A DNA stretch of 64,000 nt from Kluyvera ascorbata_C (GTDB lineage Bacteria > Pseudomonadota > Gammaproteobacteria > Enterobacterales > Enterobacteriaceae). Location of the stretch: NCBI RefSeq assembly GCF_044197065.1, contig NZ_JBIQOI010000009.1, positions 1 to 64,000 on the forward strand, written 5' to 3'. Position numbers and translations under genes: made by a program. Below are positions 1 through 8,965 of the stretch, piece by piece (within the stretch, counting starts at the first letter, position 1; every line of letters begins with the position of its first letter). Below the pieces are notes generated by a model. The model saw only the letters and a list, made by a program, of their open reading frames with translations. It searched no databases and had not been told where the DNA came from.

Positions 1-11
1 TACATGTTAGT

Positions 12-41
12 GGTAGCCCGGCCAAGCGAAGCGCCGCCGGG
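12..41. repeat. REP-like palindromic element
   Basis: A short GC-rich imperfect palindrome just downstream of the ushA stop codon. It starts GTAGCCCGGCC and ends CGCCGCCGGG, with the central AAGCGAAGCG seen in enterobacterial REP units. It may continue to the left of the window edge. It is a variant of the GTAGGCCGGATAAG type found elsewhere in the window. Confidence 0.55.
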
Positions 42-55
42 AACGGCTCAAAACC

Positions 56-1708
56 TTACTGCCAACTCACTTCCCCTTTCGGTTCGTAAGCATTCACATC
101 CAACGGTGAATTCTGCTCGATATACTGCTTGAGCACCTCGGCATCGATAAACCCGGTATTCACATATCCCGGTTTGCTATCAATCTTCGGATAGCCATCC
201 CCACCGGTGGCGTTAAAGCTCAGGGTCGCCAGGCGGTAGGTTTTCGCCGGGTCAATCGGCTCACCTTTGATTTTCAGATCCTGAAGCTGCCCGTCTTTCG
301 CGACAAAACTCACGTTAGCAAACTGCGGGTAAGCGCCGGAGTCCGGCTTCATCTGCGCTACTGCGGTCAGGTACTCGGTCACCTCTTTACCGCTCATGTC
401 AGCGTACACCACCACGTTGCCAAACGGCTGCACCTTCAGCACGCTCTTGTAGGTGATATTGCCCGCTTCAATGGAATCACGAATGCCGCCGCCGCTCATC
501 ACGCCAAAGTCAGCGCCAGTGCGCGCCATTTGCGCGGCAAGAATCAGGCGTCCCATATTGGTTTGCACAAAGCGAACTTTGCTGCGGTCGCCTTCCAGGT
601 GCCCGTTCACGCTGCCCACTTTCACATCTAACTGCGCTTTACCTTTGCTCTGGAACGGCGTCAACAGCGAGAGCATCTGCGGGTTTTCCGGGATCTGTGG
701 CGTGTAAAGTACGCGCTCACTCTGTCCGTTATCGTAGGTCACCTTTTTCTTCAGGTTCACAGGGATCAGCTGATAGTGCACCAGCTTCAGCTCGCCGTTG
801 CGGAACTCAAAGTCGGCACGGCCAACATATTTGCCCCACTCATGCGCCTGTACAATCCAGATACCGTTTTGTTTGTCCGGCGCACACGGGGTGCCCGGCA
901 CGTAGTCGACCTGCTTTTTATTCTCCGACGCCATGCAGACCGGGTCCTGTGAGTGACCACCCACAATCATCGCCAGCGCGCCCGCAGGCAGGCTACGCGC
1001 CATTTCGACATCACCCGGCGCGTTGGAACCGTGCTCGCCATTATCGTAATGGCCCATATGGGTCGCCGCCAGGATCAGGTCCGGCTTCTCTTTTTGCTGG
1101 AGTTCCTGAATCACCAGTTTGGCTTCTTCCGCTGGTTTGCGGAATTCAATGTCGGTGAAATATTCCGGGTTGCCAATTTTGGCAGTGTCATCGGTGGTTA
1201 AACCAATAACGGCAATTTTGAGGTCCTGACGTTTGAAAATAGCCCAGGGTTTAAACAGGCGCTCGCCGGTACTTTTCTGATAAATATTGGCGGAGAGGAA
1301 CGGAAATTTGGCCCATTTTTCCTGCTGGCGCAGCACGCTCATCGGGTTATCAAATTCGTGGTTTCCCACGGCCATCGCATCATAGCCCACCAGGTTCATG
1401 CCGCGGAAATCGGGCTCGGCATCCTGAAGATCGGATTCCGGCACCCCGGTGTTAATGTCGCCGCCGGAAAGCAGCAGCACGCTACCGCCTTCTGCTGCCA
1501 CCTCTTTACGAATGCCATCCACCAGCGTTTTTTGCGCCGCCAGACCATACTCGCCATATTCACTACGCCAGAAGTGACCGTGATGATCGTTGGTATGCAG
1601 AATGGTGATTTTGTAGGTTTTATCCTGCTGATAGGCCTGCGAGGGTAAGCTGACCAAAGACAGTGCGGCCAGCATTGCCAGCGCCACGCCCCGTTTAACA
1701 AATTGCAT
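56..1708 (-). CDS. ushA: Bifunctional UDP-sugar hydrolase / 5'-nucleotidase, periplasmic
   Basis: UshA hydrolyses UDP-sugars and nucleoside 5'-phosphates in the periplasm, which lets the cell salvage extracellular nucleotides. The 550-residue length equals that of E. coli UshA. Residues 1-25 form a Sec signal peptide (MQFVKRG, hydrophobic stretch, SQA cleavage). The N-terminal metallophosphoesterase domain shows HTNDHHGH near residue 39 and GNHEFDN near 117, which are metal ligands. The C-terminal half is the 5'-nucleotidase substrate domain, with a GGGIRDSIEAG motif. A GGGAGAG ribosome binding site precedes the ATG. It is divergent from fsr, as in E. coli. Confidence 0.97.
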   Translation of the reverse strand: MQFVKRGVALAMLAALSLVSLPSQAYQQDKTYKITILHTNDHHGHFWRSEYGEYGLAAQKTLVDGIRKEVAAEGGSVLLLSGGDINTGVPESDLQDAEPDFRGMNLVGYDAMAVGNHEFDNPMSVLRQQEKWAKFPFLSANIYQKSTGERLFKPWAIFKRQDLKIAVIGLTTDDTAKIGNPEYFTDIEFRKPAEEAKLVIQELQQKEKPDLILAATHMGHYDNGEHGSNAPGDVEMARSLPAGALAMIVGGHSQDPVCMASENKKQVDYVPGTPCAPDKQNGIWIVQAHEWGKYVGRADFEFRNGELKLVHYQLIPVNLKKKVTYDNGQSERVLYTPQIPENPQMLSLLTPFQSKGKAQLDVKVGSVNGHLEGDRSKVRFVQTNMGRLILAAQMARTGADFGVMSGGGIRDSIEAGNITYKSVLKVQPFGNVVVYADMSGKEVTEYLTAVAQMKPDSGAYPQFANVSFVAKDGQLQDLKIKGEPIDPAKTYRLATLSFNATGGDGYPKIDSKPGYVNTGFIDAEVLKQYIEQNSPLDVNAYEPKGEVSWQ

Positions 1709-1881
1709 GTTTCTCTCCCTGAGTGAATAACAACCGCGAAATTACAATGCTCTGAAATATTAGTCTAATTTGTTTTCAGAAATGAGACTTCCTTCAAACG
1801 TCGTACGCAGGTATCTTAGTCTGATAATTATTATTAAAGCGTTTATCCCCAACATCGCACGACAAATTACAAGTGGAATCT

Positions 1882-3102
1882 ATGGCAATTTCTGAAACCA
1901 GCCCTACGCGGCCTGGCCCATCTGCGTCTTCGCAGAAGGGTCGTACTTCATTTGGTATTCTGGGAGCGATCAGCCTCTCTCATCTGCTCAACGATATGAT
2001 TCAGTCGTTGATCCTGGCGATTTATCCGCTGTTGCAGTCGGAATTTTCGCTAAGCTTCGTGCAGATTGGGATGATTACCCTGACCTTCCAGCTCACCTCG
2101 TCGCTGTTCCAGCCGGTCATCGGTTACATTACCGATAAGCGCTCGATGCCGTGGTCACTGCCGGTGGGGATGTGCTTTACCCTCAGCGGCCTGGTTCTGC
2201 TGGCGCTCGCTGGCAGCTTTGGCACCGTCCTGCTGGCCGCGGCTCTGGTTGGTACCGGATCTTCGGTATTCCACCCGGAATCTTCCCGCGTGGCTCGTAT
2301 GGCCTCCGGCGGACGTCATGGTCTGGCGCAGTCCATCTTCCAGGTGGGGGGCAACTTCGGCAGCTCGCTGGGGCCATTGCTGGCGGCGGTCATCATTGCC
2401 CCCTACGGCAAAGGTAACGTGGCCTGGTTTGTACTGGCTGCGCTGCTGGCGATTGTCGTGCTGGCGCAGGTTAGCCGCTGGTATGCTGCTCAGCATCGTT
2501 TAGCGAAAGGCAAACCGAAAGCGGTTATCGTCAACCCACTGCCGAAAAACAAAGTGGTGCTCGCCGTTTTCATCCTGCTGATGCTGATTTTCTCGAAATA
2601 CTTCTATATGGCGAGTATTAGCAGCTACTACACCTTTTATCTGATGCAAAAATTCGGATTATCGGTACAAAATGCCCAGATTCACCTCTTTGCCTTCCTG
2701 TTTGCGGTTGCCGCGGGGACGGTGATTGGCGGGCCTGTGGGCGATAAGATTGGGCGTAAATATGTTATTTGGGGCTCTATCCTCGGCGTAGCGCCATTCA
2801 CCCTCCTTTTACCCTACGCAACGCTCTGGTGGACGGGTATTCTGACGGTGATCATTGGATTTATCCTTGCGTCGGCGTTTTCCGCCATTCTGGTGTACGC
2901 ACAGGAGCTGTTACCGGGGCGTATCGGTATGGTTTCTGGGCTGTTCTTCGGTTTCGCTTTTGGGATGGGCGGCCTTGGTGCTGCGGTTCTCGGGCTGATT
3001 GCGGACCATACCAGTATCGACCTGGTTTATAAAATATGCGCTTTCCTGCCACTTATCGGGATGTTGACCATATTCTTACCTGATAACCGCCAGAAACACT
3101 GA
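1882..3102 (+). CDS. fsr: Fosmidomycin resistance protein, MFS efflux transporter
   Basis: Fsr is a major facilitator superfamily inner-membrane exporter that confers fosmidomycin resistance in E. coli. The product starting at the ATG of MAISETSP is 406 residues, the same length as E. coli Fsr; an in-frame GTG nine bases earlier is less likely. About twelve hydrophobic segments are visible. The loop motif GDKIGRKYV near residue 290 is MFS-like, and FHPESSRVARMASGGRHG is characteristic of this subfamily. It is divergent from ushA and followed by a hairpin. Confidence 0.95.
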   Translation: MAISETSPTRPGPSASSQKGRTSFGILGAISLSHLLNDMIQSLILAIYPLLQSEFSLSFVQIGMITLTFQLTSSLFQPVIGYITDKRSMPWSLPVGMCFTLSGLVLLALAGSFGTVLLAAALVGTGSSVFHPESSRVARMASGGRHGLAQSIFQVGGNFGSSLGPLLAAVIIAPYGKGNVAWFVLAALLAIVVLAQVSRWYAAQHRLAKGKPKAVIVNPLPKNKVVLAVFILLMLIFSKYFYMASISSYYTFYLMQKFGLSVQNAQIHLFAFLFAVAAGTVIGGPVGDKIGRKYVIWGSILGVAPFTLLLPYATLWWTGILTVIIGFILASAFSAILVYAQELLPGRIGMVSGLFFGFAFGMGGLGAAVLGLIADHTSIDLVYKICAFLPLIGMLTIFLPDNRQKH

Positions 3103-3108
3103 TTTTCG

Positions 3109-3135
3109 GGCAGCCAAACCTTTGTTTTGGCTGCC
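3109..3135 (+). terminator. Hairpin after fsr
   Basis: The arms GGCAGCCAAA and TTTGGCTGCC pair perfectly around a short loop, six bases after the fsr stop codon. The following T-tract is weak (GCCTTCTTC), so termination strength is uncertain. Confidence 0.6.
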
Positions 3136-3358
3136 GCCTTCTTCCCCGCAAGCACACGTCTTATCTGACTTTCCGCTTTCCATTTTCTCTTTTGTGCCAT
3201 CTACTCCTAAAAAATCAATTTTTTAGTTAAATTCAAGAATTATTCACAAACAAAATGACCGAAATTGTCATAAACTATTACGAGGTTTTTTGGTTTTCAG
3301 GCTGTTCCGGCATTCTGCGCCAAAAATGGGACCACGCATCACGACGAAAGGAGACGGA

Positions 3359-5035
3359 ATGCATCACGCCACACCGCTAATCACCACCATTGTTGGTGGC
3401 CTTGTGCTCGCTTTTTTCCTTGGCATGATTGCCAATAAGTTAAGAATCTCTCCACTGGTAGGATATTTGTTAGCGGGCGTACTGGCCGGACCGTTTACTC
3501 CAGGATTTGTCGCTGATACCAAACTGGCCCCTGAACTGGCGGAATTAGGCGTTATTCTGCTGATGTTTGGCGTGGGTCTCCATTTCTCGCTCAAGGATCT
3601 GATGGCGGTAAAGTCGATAGCCATCCCCGGGGCGATTGCGCAGATAGCCGTCGCCACGCTGCTCGGCATGCTGCTCTCCACCTTCTTAGGCTGGTCAATC
3701 ATGACCGGTATCGTCTTTGGTCTGTGTCTCTCCACCGCGAGTACCGTGGTGCTTTTGCGCGCACTGGAGGAACGACAGCTTATCGATAGTCAGCGCGGGC
3801 AAATCGCCATCGGCTGGCTGATTGTTGAAGATCTGGTGATGGTACTGACGCTGGTTCTGCTGCCTGCGGTCGCCGGAATGATGGAAAAAGAGAATATCGG
3901 TTTTGCCACACTGGCTATCGATATGGCGATTACCATCGGCAAAGTGGTGGCGTTTATCGCCATTATGATGCTGGTTGGCCGTCGTCTGGTACCGTGGATC
4001 CTCTCCCGTAGCGCCGCAACCGGTTCTCGCGAACTGTTTACCCTGTCGGTGCTGGCGCTGGCGCTGGGGATTGCCTTCGGCGCGGTTGAACTGTTCGATG
4101 TCTCCTTCGCACTGGGCGCGTTCTTCGCCGGGATGGTGCTGAACGAGTCAGAGCTGAGCCATCGTGCCGCCCACGATACGCTGCCGCTGCGCGATGCGTT
4201 CGCGGTGCTGTTCTTTGTCTCCGTCGGGATGCTGTTCGACCCGCTGATCCTCATTGAGCAGCCGCTGGCGGTGCTGGCAACGCTTGCCATCATTATCTTC
4301 GGTAAGTCGCTGGCGGCCTTCGGCCTGGTACGCCTGTTTGGCCATTCGCAGCGCACGGCGCTGACCATTGCCACCAGCCTGGCGCAGATTGGTGAATTCG
4401 CCTTTATTCTTGCCGGTCTTGGCATGGCGCTGGACCTGCTGCCGCAGGCCGGGCAAAACCTGGTGCTCGCGGGCGCTATCCTCTCGATTATGCTCAACCC
4501 GGTGCTGTTCTCGTTGCTGGAGAAGTACCTCGAGAGAACGGAAACCCTTGAGGAACAGACGCTGGAAGAGGCGCTGGAAGACGAGAAGCAAATTCCGGTG
4601 GATATCTGCAACCACGCACTGCTGGTCGGCTACGGTCGCGTTGGCAGCCTGCTGGGCGAGAAGCTGATGGCGCAGGGCATTCCACTGGTGGTGATTGAAA
4701 CATCGCGTACCCGCGTCGACGAACTGCGCGAGCGCGGTATTCGTGCGGTGCTGGGCAATGCGGCCAATGAAGAGATTATGAACCTCGCGCATCTGGACTG
4801 CGCGCGCTGGCTGCTGCTGACCATTCCAAACGGCTACGAAGCCGGTGAGATTGTGGCCAGCGCCCGTGAGAAGTGCCCGGACCTTGAGATTATCGCCCGT
4901 GCGCACTATGACGATGAAGTCGCGTATATCAGCGAACGTGGAGCCAATGAAGTGGTGATGGGCGAGCGTGAAATTGCCAAAACGATGCTCGGGTTATTGA
5001 GCGACCCGCCGTTGAGTGAGGCGGTTAGCGGGTAA
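3359..5035 (+). CDS. ybaL: Cation/proton antiporter YbaL, CPA2 (Kef-type) family
   Basis: YbaL is a putative inner-membrane potassium or cation:proton antiporter of the CPA2 family. The start is placed at the ATG of MHHATPLITT, preceded by AAAGGAGACGGA, and gives 558 residues as in E. coli. An in-frame start 69 bases upstream lacks a comparable ribosome binding site. Residues 1-390 hold the membrane exchanger domain with repeated hydrophobic helices. Residues from about 415 form a cytoplasmic RCK/TrkA-N domain with the nucleotide-binding glycine motif VGYGRVGSLLG. It faces gsk across a BIME. The substrate is not settled for this protein. Confidence 0.94.
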   Translation: MHHATPLITTIVGGLVLAFFLGMIANKLRISPLVGYLLAGVLAGPFTPGFVADTKLAPELAELGVILLMFGVGLHFSLKDLMAVKSIAIPGAIAQIAVATLLGMLLSTFLGWSIMTGIVFGLCLSTASTVVLLRALEERQLIDSQRGQIAIGWLIVEDLVMVLTLVLLPAVAGMMEKENIGFATLAIDMAITIGKVVAFIAIMMLVGRRLVPWILSRSAATGSRELFTLSVLALALGIAFGAVELFDVSFALGAFFAGMVLNESELSHRAAHDTLPLRDAFAVLFFVSVGMLFDPLILIEQPLAVLATLAIIIFGKSLAAFGLVRLFGHSQRTALTIATSLAQIGEFAFILAGLGMALDLLPQAGQNLVLAGAILSIMLNPVLFSLLEKYLERTETLEEQTLEEALEDEKQIPVDICNHALLVGYGRVGSLLGEKLMAQGIPLVVIETSRTRVDELRERGIRAVLGNAANEEIMNLAHLDCARWLLLTIPNGYEAGEIVASAREKCPDLEIIARAHYDDEVAYISERGANEVVMGEREIAKTMLGLLSDPPLSEAVSG

Positions 5036-5043
5036 TATTCGTC

Positions 5044-5122
5044 ACGCCATCCGGCAATGTGCGCCAATATTGCCTGATGGCGCTACGCTTATCAGGCCTA
5101 CACGTTTGCGTAGGCCTGAATA
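5044..5122. repeat. BIME of two REP units
   Basis: The element contains CGCCATCCGGCAATGTGCGC, then GCCTGATGGCGCTACGCTTA and TCAGGCCTAC followed by its inverted copy GTAGGCCTGA. It fills the gap between the converging ybaL and gsk genes, a typical place for a BIME. The GCCTGATGGCGCTACGCTTA unit is repeated identically at 7552. Confidence 0.9.
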
Positions 5123-5128
5123 ACCATC

Positions 5129-6433
5129 TTACCGTTCCCAGTACGCCTCTTCGAGGCTATCTTCTTTCTCCGGCAAGCCGCGCGTCAGGCGCGGCGAATG
5201 CTGGTTCAGCACCTGATAACTTACCCGGTTTGCATACTTGCACACCTGCGCCAGCGACGAGTAGGTCAGCCAGTTATGCTGGTGCTTACTGGAGTTTGGC
5301 ACATTCGAGCGGTGATAAGCATTTGCGGTAATGTCGTGCAGCAGCGCGGCCAGCGCACCGTCACCCGCACCGTTGGTATTCATGATCTTCTCAGGGCCGC
5401 CCATAAACGGCGCGATATGCGAGTAAATACGCAGCGGGTCCTGACAATCTTTAAAGCGCACCGCCCGGCTGAATTCGTACTGGTTGAATTCGGCAATCGC
5501 CCCCGGTAGCAGCGGATGCTGTGTTTTACGCTTCGCGTCATTCTCGGTGAAGCCCGCCATGTAAAGCCCGGTTGGCCCGGCGGTACATAGCACCAGATCC
5601 ACCCAATCCAGCGCTTTATCCGAAGCCTGCAGCGGGTCGCTCAGGCCGGTTAACGCTTCGGCTTCTTCTTCGTTCATCGCCAGAATCGACACGTGTTCTT
5701 TGATAAAGCTCTGCCACCACTCCGGGCTCTCGGCAATCACGAATTTCGTCCCCAGCGTCAACACCACCGGCACGTCATATTGCTTCGCATAGGCGATAGC
5801 CTGCATCGTCGCCTCAGGCATCGGCTCGCCCGGCTTACAGCGCACCAGATACGATGTCAGCACTAGCGCGGAAGCACCGGCAATCACCGACTCAGGCACG
5901 CTTTCCGCACGCAGCTTGTTCATATGGCCCGGGCTAATGGCGAAGGTACGTTCACCGGAATCGCTGATAAGGGTAAAGCAGCGGCCAATTGGGCCATCGA
6001 CGCCCTGCAGGTAGTTAAGGTCAGTACGGCTTGAGGTGTTGCACAGGTAGCGGTAGGCGTAGCCGCCGATTTCGATGTTGCTGCACATCACGCCCAGCAG
6101 CACCGAGCGGTCGTCCGCCAGCACCGAGTAGTTGTGCATGGTATTGCCGATGGTGCCACCGGCAAACTGATGAGTAATCAGGTTTTCGCGTACCAACTCC
6201 TGATACAGCGCTTCCGCCACGTCATCTTCAATCACCAGCGAATGCCCGGCGCTCAGGCCATAGCGCTCGATAAACGCATCGTCGACTTTGGCCTCAATAT
6301 CAACCAACGTCTGGTCAATACCGACAACCCAGGAGGCACTGGTTTCACTTTCAGGTTGAATCTGCTTCAGCAGCGGATCGCGAGCGTCCACCGGAAAATA
6401 GTGTTTGGATTTGCGTTTACCGGGAAATTTCAT
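5129..6433 (-). CDS. gsk: Inosine-guanosine kinase
   Basis: Gsk phosphorylates inosine and guanosine to IMP and GMP in purine salvage. It is a PfkB-family ribokinase-like enzyme in the cytoplasm. The 434-residue length matches E. coli Gsk, as does the N-terminus MKFPGKRKSKHYFPV. The C-terminal PfkB signature NTNGAGDGALAALL near residue 350 contains the catalytic aspartate of the anion hole. In E. coli the acetyl esterase gene aes lies between hemH and gsk; here they are only 64 bases apart, so aes is missing. Confidence 0.97.
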   Translation of the reverse strand: MKFPGKRKSKHYFPVDARDPLLKQIQPESETSASWVVGIDQTLVDIEAKVDDAFIERYGLSAGHSLVIEDDVAEALYQELVRENLITHQFAGGTIGNTMHNYSVLADDRSVLLGVMCSNIEIGGYAYRYLCNTSSRTDLNYLQGVDGPIGRCFTLISDSGERTFAISPGHMNKLRAESVPESVIAGASALVLTSYLVRCKPGEPMPEATMQAIAYAKQYDVPVVLTLGTKFVIAESPEWWQSFIKEHVSILAMNEEEAEALTGLSDPLQASDKALDWVDLVLCTAGPTGLYMAGFTENDAKRKTQHPLLPGAIAEFNQYEFSRAVRFKDCQDPLRIYSHIAPFMGGPEKIMNTNGAGDGALAALLHDITANAYHRSNVPNSSKHQHNWLTYSSLAQVCKYANRVSYQVLNQHSPRLTRGLPEKEDSLEEAYWER

Positions 6434-6497
6434 GGTGATTTCTGGAATGGCTGTTAACAGGCGGGGAATAGTAGCACACTCCTCCGCCTGCTTGCGA

Positions 6498-7460
6498 TCA
6501 GGTATACGGCGCGGTCAGATTCACCATCATGTCGATATGCGCCTCATCGTCATTCAACGCCGGAATATAGTCATACTGCTGCCCGCCGGCTTCGATGAAC
6601 ACCTCGCGGTTCTGCACCGCAATCTCTTCCAGCGTTTCCAGACAGTCGGCAGAGAACCCCGGACACATCACCTGAATGTGCTTCACGCCCTTCTCGCCGA
6701 GCATTTTCAGCGTTTCATCGGTGTAAGGCGTCAGCCACGGTTCACGGCCAAAGCGAGACTGGAAGGTCATCATCACCTTATCCGGTGAAATGCCAAGCGC
6801 AGAGACCAGCTCACGGGTGGTATCACGGCAGCGCTGAGGGTAGTCGTCGCCTTCATTGGCGAAACGTTGCGGAATACCATGATAGGAGAGCAGCAGCACA
6901 TCCGGCTCGCCGTGACGGGCAAACGACGCGCGGGCGCTGGCGGCCAGCGCCTGAATATAGCCATGGTCGGTCGCGTAGTCGCGGATAAACGAGACGCTTG
7001 GGATTGCCCGCCTGGTCGCCAGAATACGCGCCAGTTCGTCCCACACCGCCGCCACCGTCGAGCACGAATATTGCGGATACAGCGGCAGCACGATGAGATG
7101 GTCAACGCCCTGCGCCAGCAGTTCATCAACCCCGCTTTGCAGCGATGGCGTACCGTAGCTCATCCCCAGTACTACCGGGATATCGGGCAGACGAGCAGCA
7201 AGCGCGCGCTGTTGACGGCGGCTATAGACCATCAGCGGTGAGCCCTCTTCCATCCACACGGACTGATAAAGCTTAGCGACCCGCGGCGCGCGAATCGGCA
7301 GGATCACGCCGCGCAACAGCGGCCACCACAGCAGACGAGGTGTATCAACGACGCGCGTATCGCTTAAAAACTGGTTCAGATAGCGTTTAATCGCTTCAGG
7401 CGTTGGAGCATCGGGGGTGCCGAGGTTTACCAGCAGAATACCAGGTTTACTATGATGCAT
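6498..7460 (-). CDS. hemH: Ferrochelatase
   Basis: HemH inserts Fe2+ into protoporphyrin IX, the last step of protoheme synthesis. It is 320 residues, as in E. coli. LLVNLGTPDAPTPEAIKRYL at the N-terminus and SYHGIPQRF near residue 193, with the conserved metal-handling histidine, identify the family. It follows adk in the same direction, separated by a BIME. Confidence 0.97.
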   Translation of the reverse strand: MHHSKPGILLVNLGTPDAPTPEAIKRYLNQFLSDTRVVDTPRLLWWPLLRGVILPIRAPRVAKLYQSVWMEEGSPLMVYSRRQQRALAARLPDIPVVLGMSYGTPSLQSGVDELLAQGVDHLIVLPLYPQYSCSTVAAVWDELARILATRRAIPSVSFIRDYATDHGYIQALAASARASFARHGEPDVLLLSYHGIPQRFANEGDDYPQRCRDTTRELVSALGISPDKVMMTFQSRFGREPWLTPYTDETLKMLGEKGVKHIQVMCPGFSADCLETLEEIAVQNREVFIEAGGQQYDYIPALNDDEAHIDMMVNLTAPYT

Positions 7461-7550
7461 TACCGCCTCTTATCGATTCAAATTGTTGATAATTGTAGCG
7501 GAAAAGTGAGGAAGAAAAACTAATTGCTGCGAGAGGTAAGGTGAGAATTT

Positions 7551-7628
7551 TGCCTGATGGCGCTACGCTTATCAGGCCTACGGGAAGAGCGGTAGGCCGG
7601 ATAAGGCGTTTACGCCGCCATCCGGCAT
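7551..7628. repeat. BIME of two REP units
   Basis: GCCTGATGGCGCTACGCTTA with TCAGGCCTAC is followed by GTAGGCCGGATAAGGCG and CGCCGCCATCCGGC, two REP units in inverted order. It lies between hemH and adk, just after the adk stop codon, and may stabilise the adk mRNA end. Confidence 0.9.
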
Positions 7629-7645
7629 CGGATGGCGGCAAAACA

Positions 7646-8290
7646 TTAGCCGAGAATTTTTTCCAGCTCAGCGCGTACGTCAGCAACGGCTTTGGTACCG
7701 TCAACTTTGGCGTATTTGGTGTTACCCGCCTGCGCTTCTTTGGAGTAGTAACCGATCAGCGGAGCGGTCATCTGATGGTATTCCACCAGGCGCTTACGTA
7801 CGGTTTCTTCCTGGTCGTCTTTACGAGTAGTCAGCTCTTCGCCGGTCACGTCATCTTTGCCTTCAACCTTAGGTGGGTTGAATTTGATGTGGTAAACACG
7901 GCCAGATGCCGCGTGTACGCGACGACCAATGATACGGTCAACGATCAGCTCGTCAGGAACGTCGAATTCCAGAACGTAATCAACGTTGATGCCCGCTTCT
8001 TTCATGGCGTCAGCCTGCGGGATAGTGCGTGGGAAGCCATCCAGCAGGAATCCGTTACGGCAGTCTTCCTGAGAGATACGCTCTTTAACCAGCGCGATAA
8101 CCAGTTCATCAGTGACCAGTTTACCTGCGTCCATGATGTCTTTAGCCTGTTTGCCCAGCTCGCTGCCGGATTTTACAGCCGCGCGCAGCATATCACCGGT
8201 GGAAATTTGCGGAATGCCATATTTCTCCATGATGAACTGTGCCTGAGTTCCTTTACCCGCGCCCGGTGCGCCAAGCAGAATGATACGCAT
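7646..8290 (-). CDS. adk: Adenylate kinase
   Basis: Adk interconverts ATP plus AMP and two ADP, and is essential for nucleotide balance. The 214-residue length is the same as in E. coli. The P-loop GAPGAGKGTQ is at residues 7-16. The DGFPRTIPQADAM segment near 84 and the LID domain (residues 120-160, long form) are present. The start ATG is preceded by GAGGGGA. In E. coli adk follows htpG; here a 4.2 kb PTS block separates them. Confidence 0.98.
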   Translation of the reverse strand: MRIILLGAPGAGKGTQAQFIMEKYGIPQISTGDMLRAAVKSGSELGKQAKDIMDAGKLVTDELVIALVKERISQEDCRNGFLLDGFPRTIPQADAMKEAGINVDYVLEFDVPDELIVDRIIGRRVHAASGRVYHIKFNPPKVEGKDDVTGEELTTRKDDQEETVRKRLVEYHQMTAPLIGYYSKEAQAGNTKYAKVDGTKAVADVRAELEKILG

Positions 8291-8622
8291 TGCGAAAATC
8301 CCCTCAAAGGTTGTCGATATTTTTTAAAAAGCGCTAAAAGATACCACCAGAACGGCACTGGCTCAAGGAAGGTGGGCCGGCTGAAACGGTTAATGGTCAG
8401 ATATTTTACGCACAGCGCGATTTGATGCCCTCACCCCTGCTCTTCTTGCCCATGGTAGCCCAAACCTCTTCGCAGATTGATTCATCCAGGCTCTTAACAA
8501 GGGCAATTCCCTATCTTAAATCCGCCAGATGCACACAACCACATGAAAACAATAAAGTAATGAAGATATTTATGGCTCATATAATCACTTATCAATCGTA
8601 GGTATAAACCTGTCACAGGTTA
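8291..8622. other. adk upstream region without recognised genes
   Basis: About 330 bases between adk and the PTS regulatory region. The part near 8290 must carry the adk promoter, read leftward. I see no convincing ORF. The right half becomes AT-rich, unlike the backbone genes, which fits the boundary of an acquired block. Confidence 0.5.
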
Positions 8623-8634
8623 GTTAGCGGTAAC
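8623..8634. promoter_or_regulatory. Candidate LacI-type operator 1
   Basis: GTTAGCGGTAAC is a near-perfect 12-base palindrome. A matching perfect palindrome lies 34 bases downstream, close to three helical turns. Short palindromes with a central CG or GC step are typical of LacI/GalR-family operators. No cognate regulator gene is found next to it. Confidence 0.55.
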
Positions 8635-8656
8635 TCAATTTTTAACATTTTTATTT

Positions 8657-8668
8657 GTTAGCGCTAAC
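8657..8668. promoter_or_regulatory. Candidate LacI-type operator 2
   Basis: GTTAGCGCTAAC is a perfect 12-base palindrome and differs by one base from operator 1. It ends only two bases before the CRP-like site at 8671, so a bound protein would touch CRP. Confidence 0.6.
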
Positions 8669-8670
8669 TC

Positions 8671-8713
8671 TGCGAGATCGATCACAGTTGTATTTTATTT
8701 GGCTGTTTATAGT
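8671..8713 (+). promoter_or_regulatory. CRP-dependent promoter of the PTS cluster
   Basis: TGCGAGATCGATCACA at 8671-8686 matches nine of ten conserved positions of the CRP consensus TGTGA-N6-TCACA. TATAGT at 8708-8713 is a plausible -10 box. A start near 8720 would put the CRP centre at about -41.5, the class II position. Catabolite control is expected for a sugar PTS. The start site is inferred from spacing only. Confidence 0.65.
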
Positions 8714-8719
8714 TCACCC

Positions 8720-8965
8720 TATTGAAGCCTCAGGAGAACGTATGCATAGAAACAGGTTAACAGCGATGGAATAAATATTATCGATTCAATGAACAACCGG
8801 GGATATGCTGCTCTTTTTTGCAGAGTCTTTCTGGCACGGATTATATTAAAGAAATATTCAGCCGCCATAAACAATGTACGGTTAAGTAATTTACTGGGCA
8901 AAGATAAACCAAAGAAAACTTAGAAATAAAACCAATCAACTCTTATATGATTAGTGGAGTTTATT
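8720..8965 (+). other. Long AT-rich leader of the PTS cluster with a 10-codon ORF
   Basis: If transcription starts near 8720, the untranslated leader is about 245 bases. At 8742-8774 the 10-codon ORF MHRNRLTAME follows a strong CAGGAGAACGT ribosome binding site. A CTGC/GCAG stem with a T-rich loop lies near 8810. No larger gene is supported. The ORF may be a leader peptide or a gene remnant. Confidence 0.35.

Noticed and set aside
3790..4611. Long ORF of 273 codons on the minus strand inside ybaL
   Set aside because: It is the antisense shadow of the ybaL exchanger domain, rich in Ser/Arg/Pro with no recognisable fold.
8719..8901. 60-codon minus-strand ORF in the PTS leader region
   Set aside because: No ribosome binding site, and it lies across the inferred plus-strand leader.
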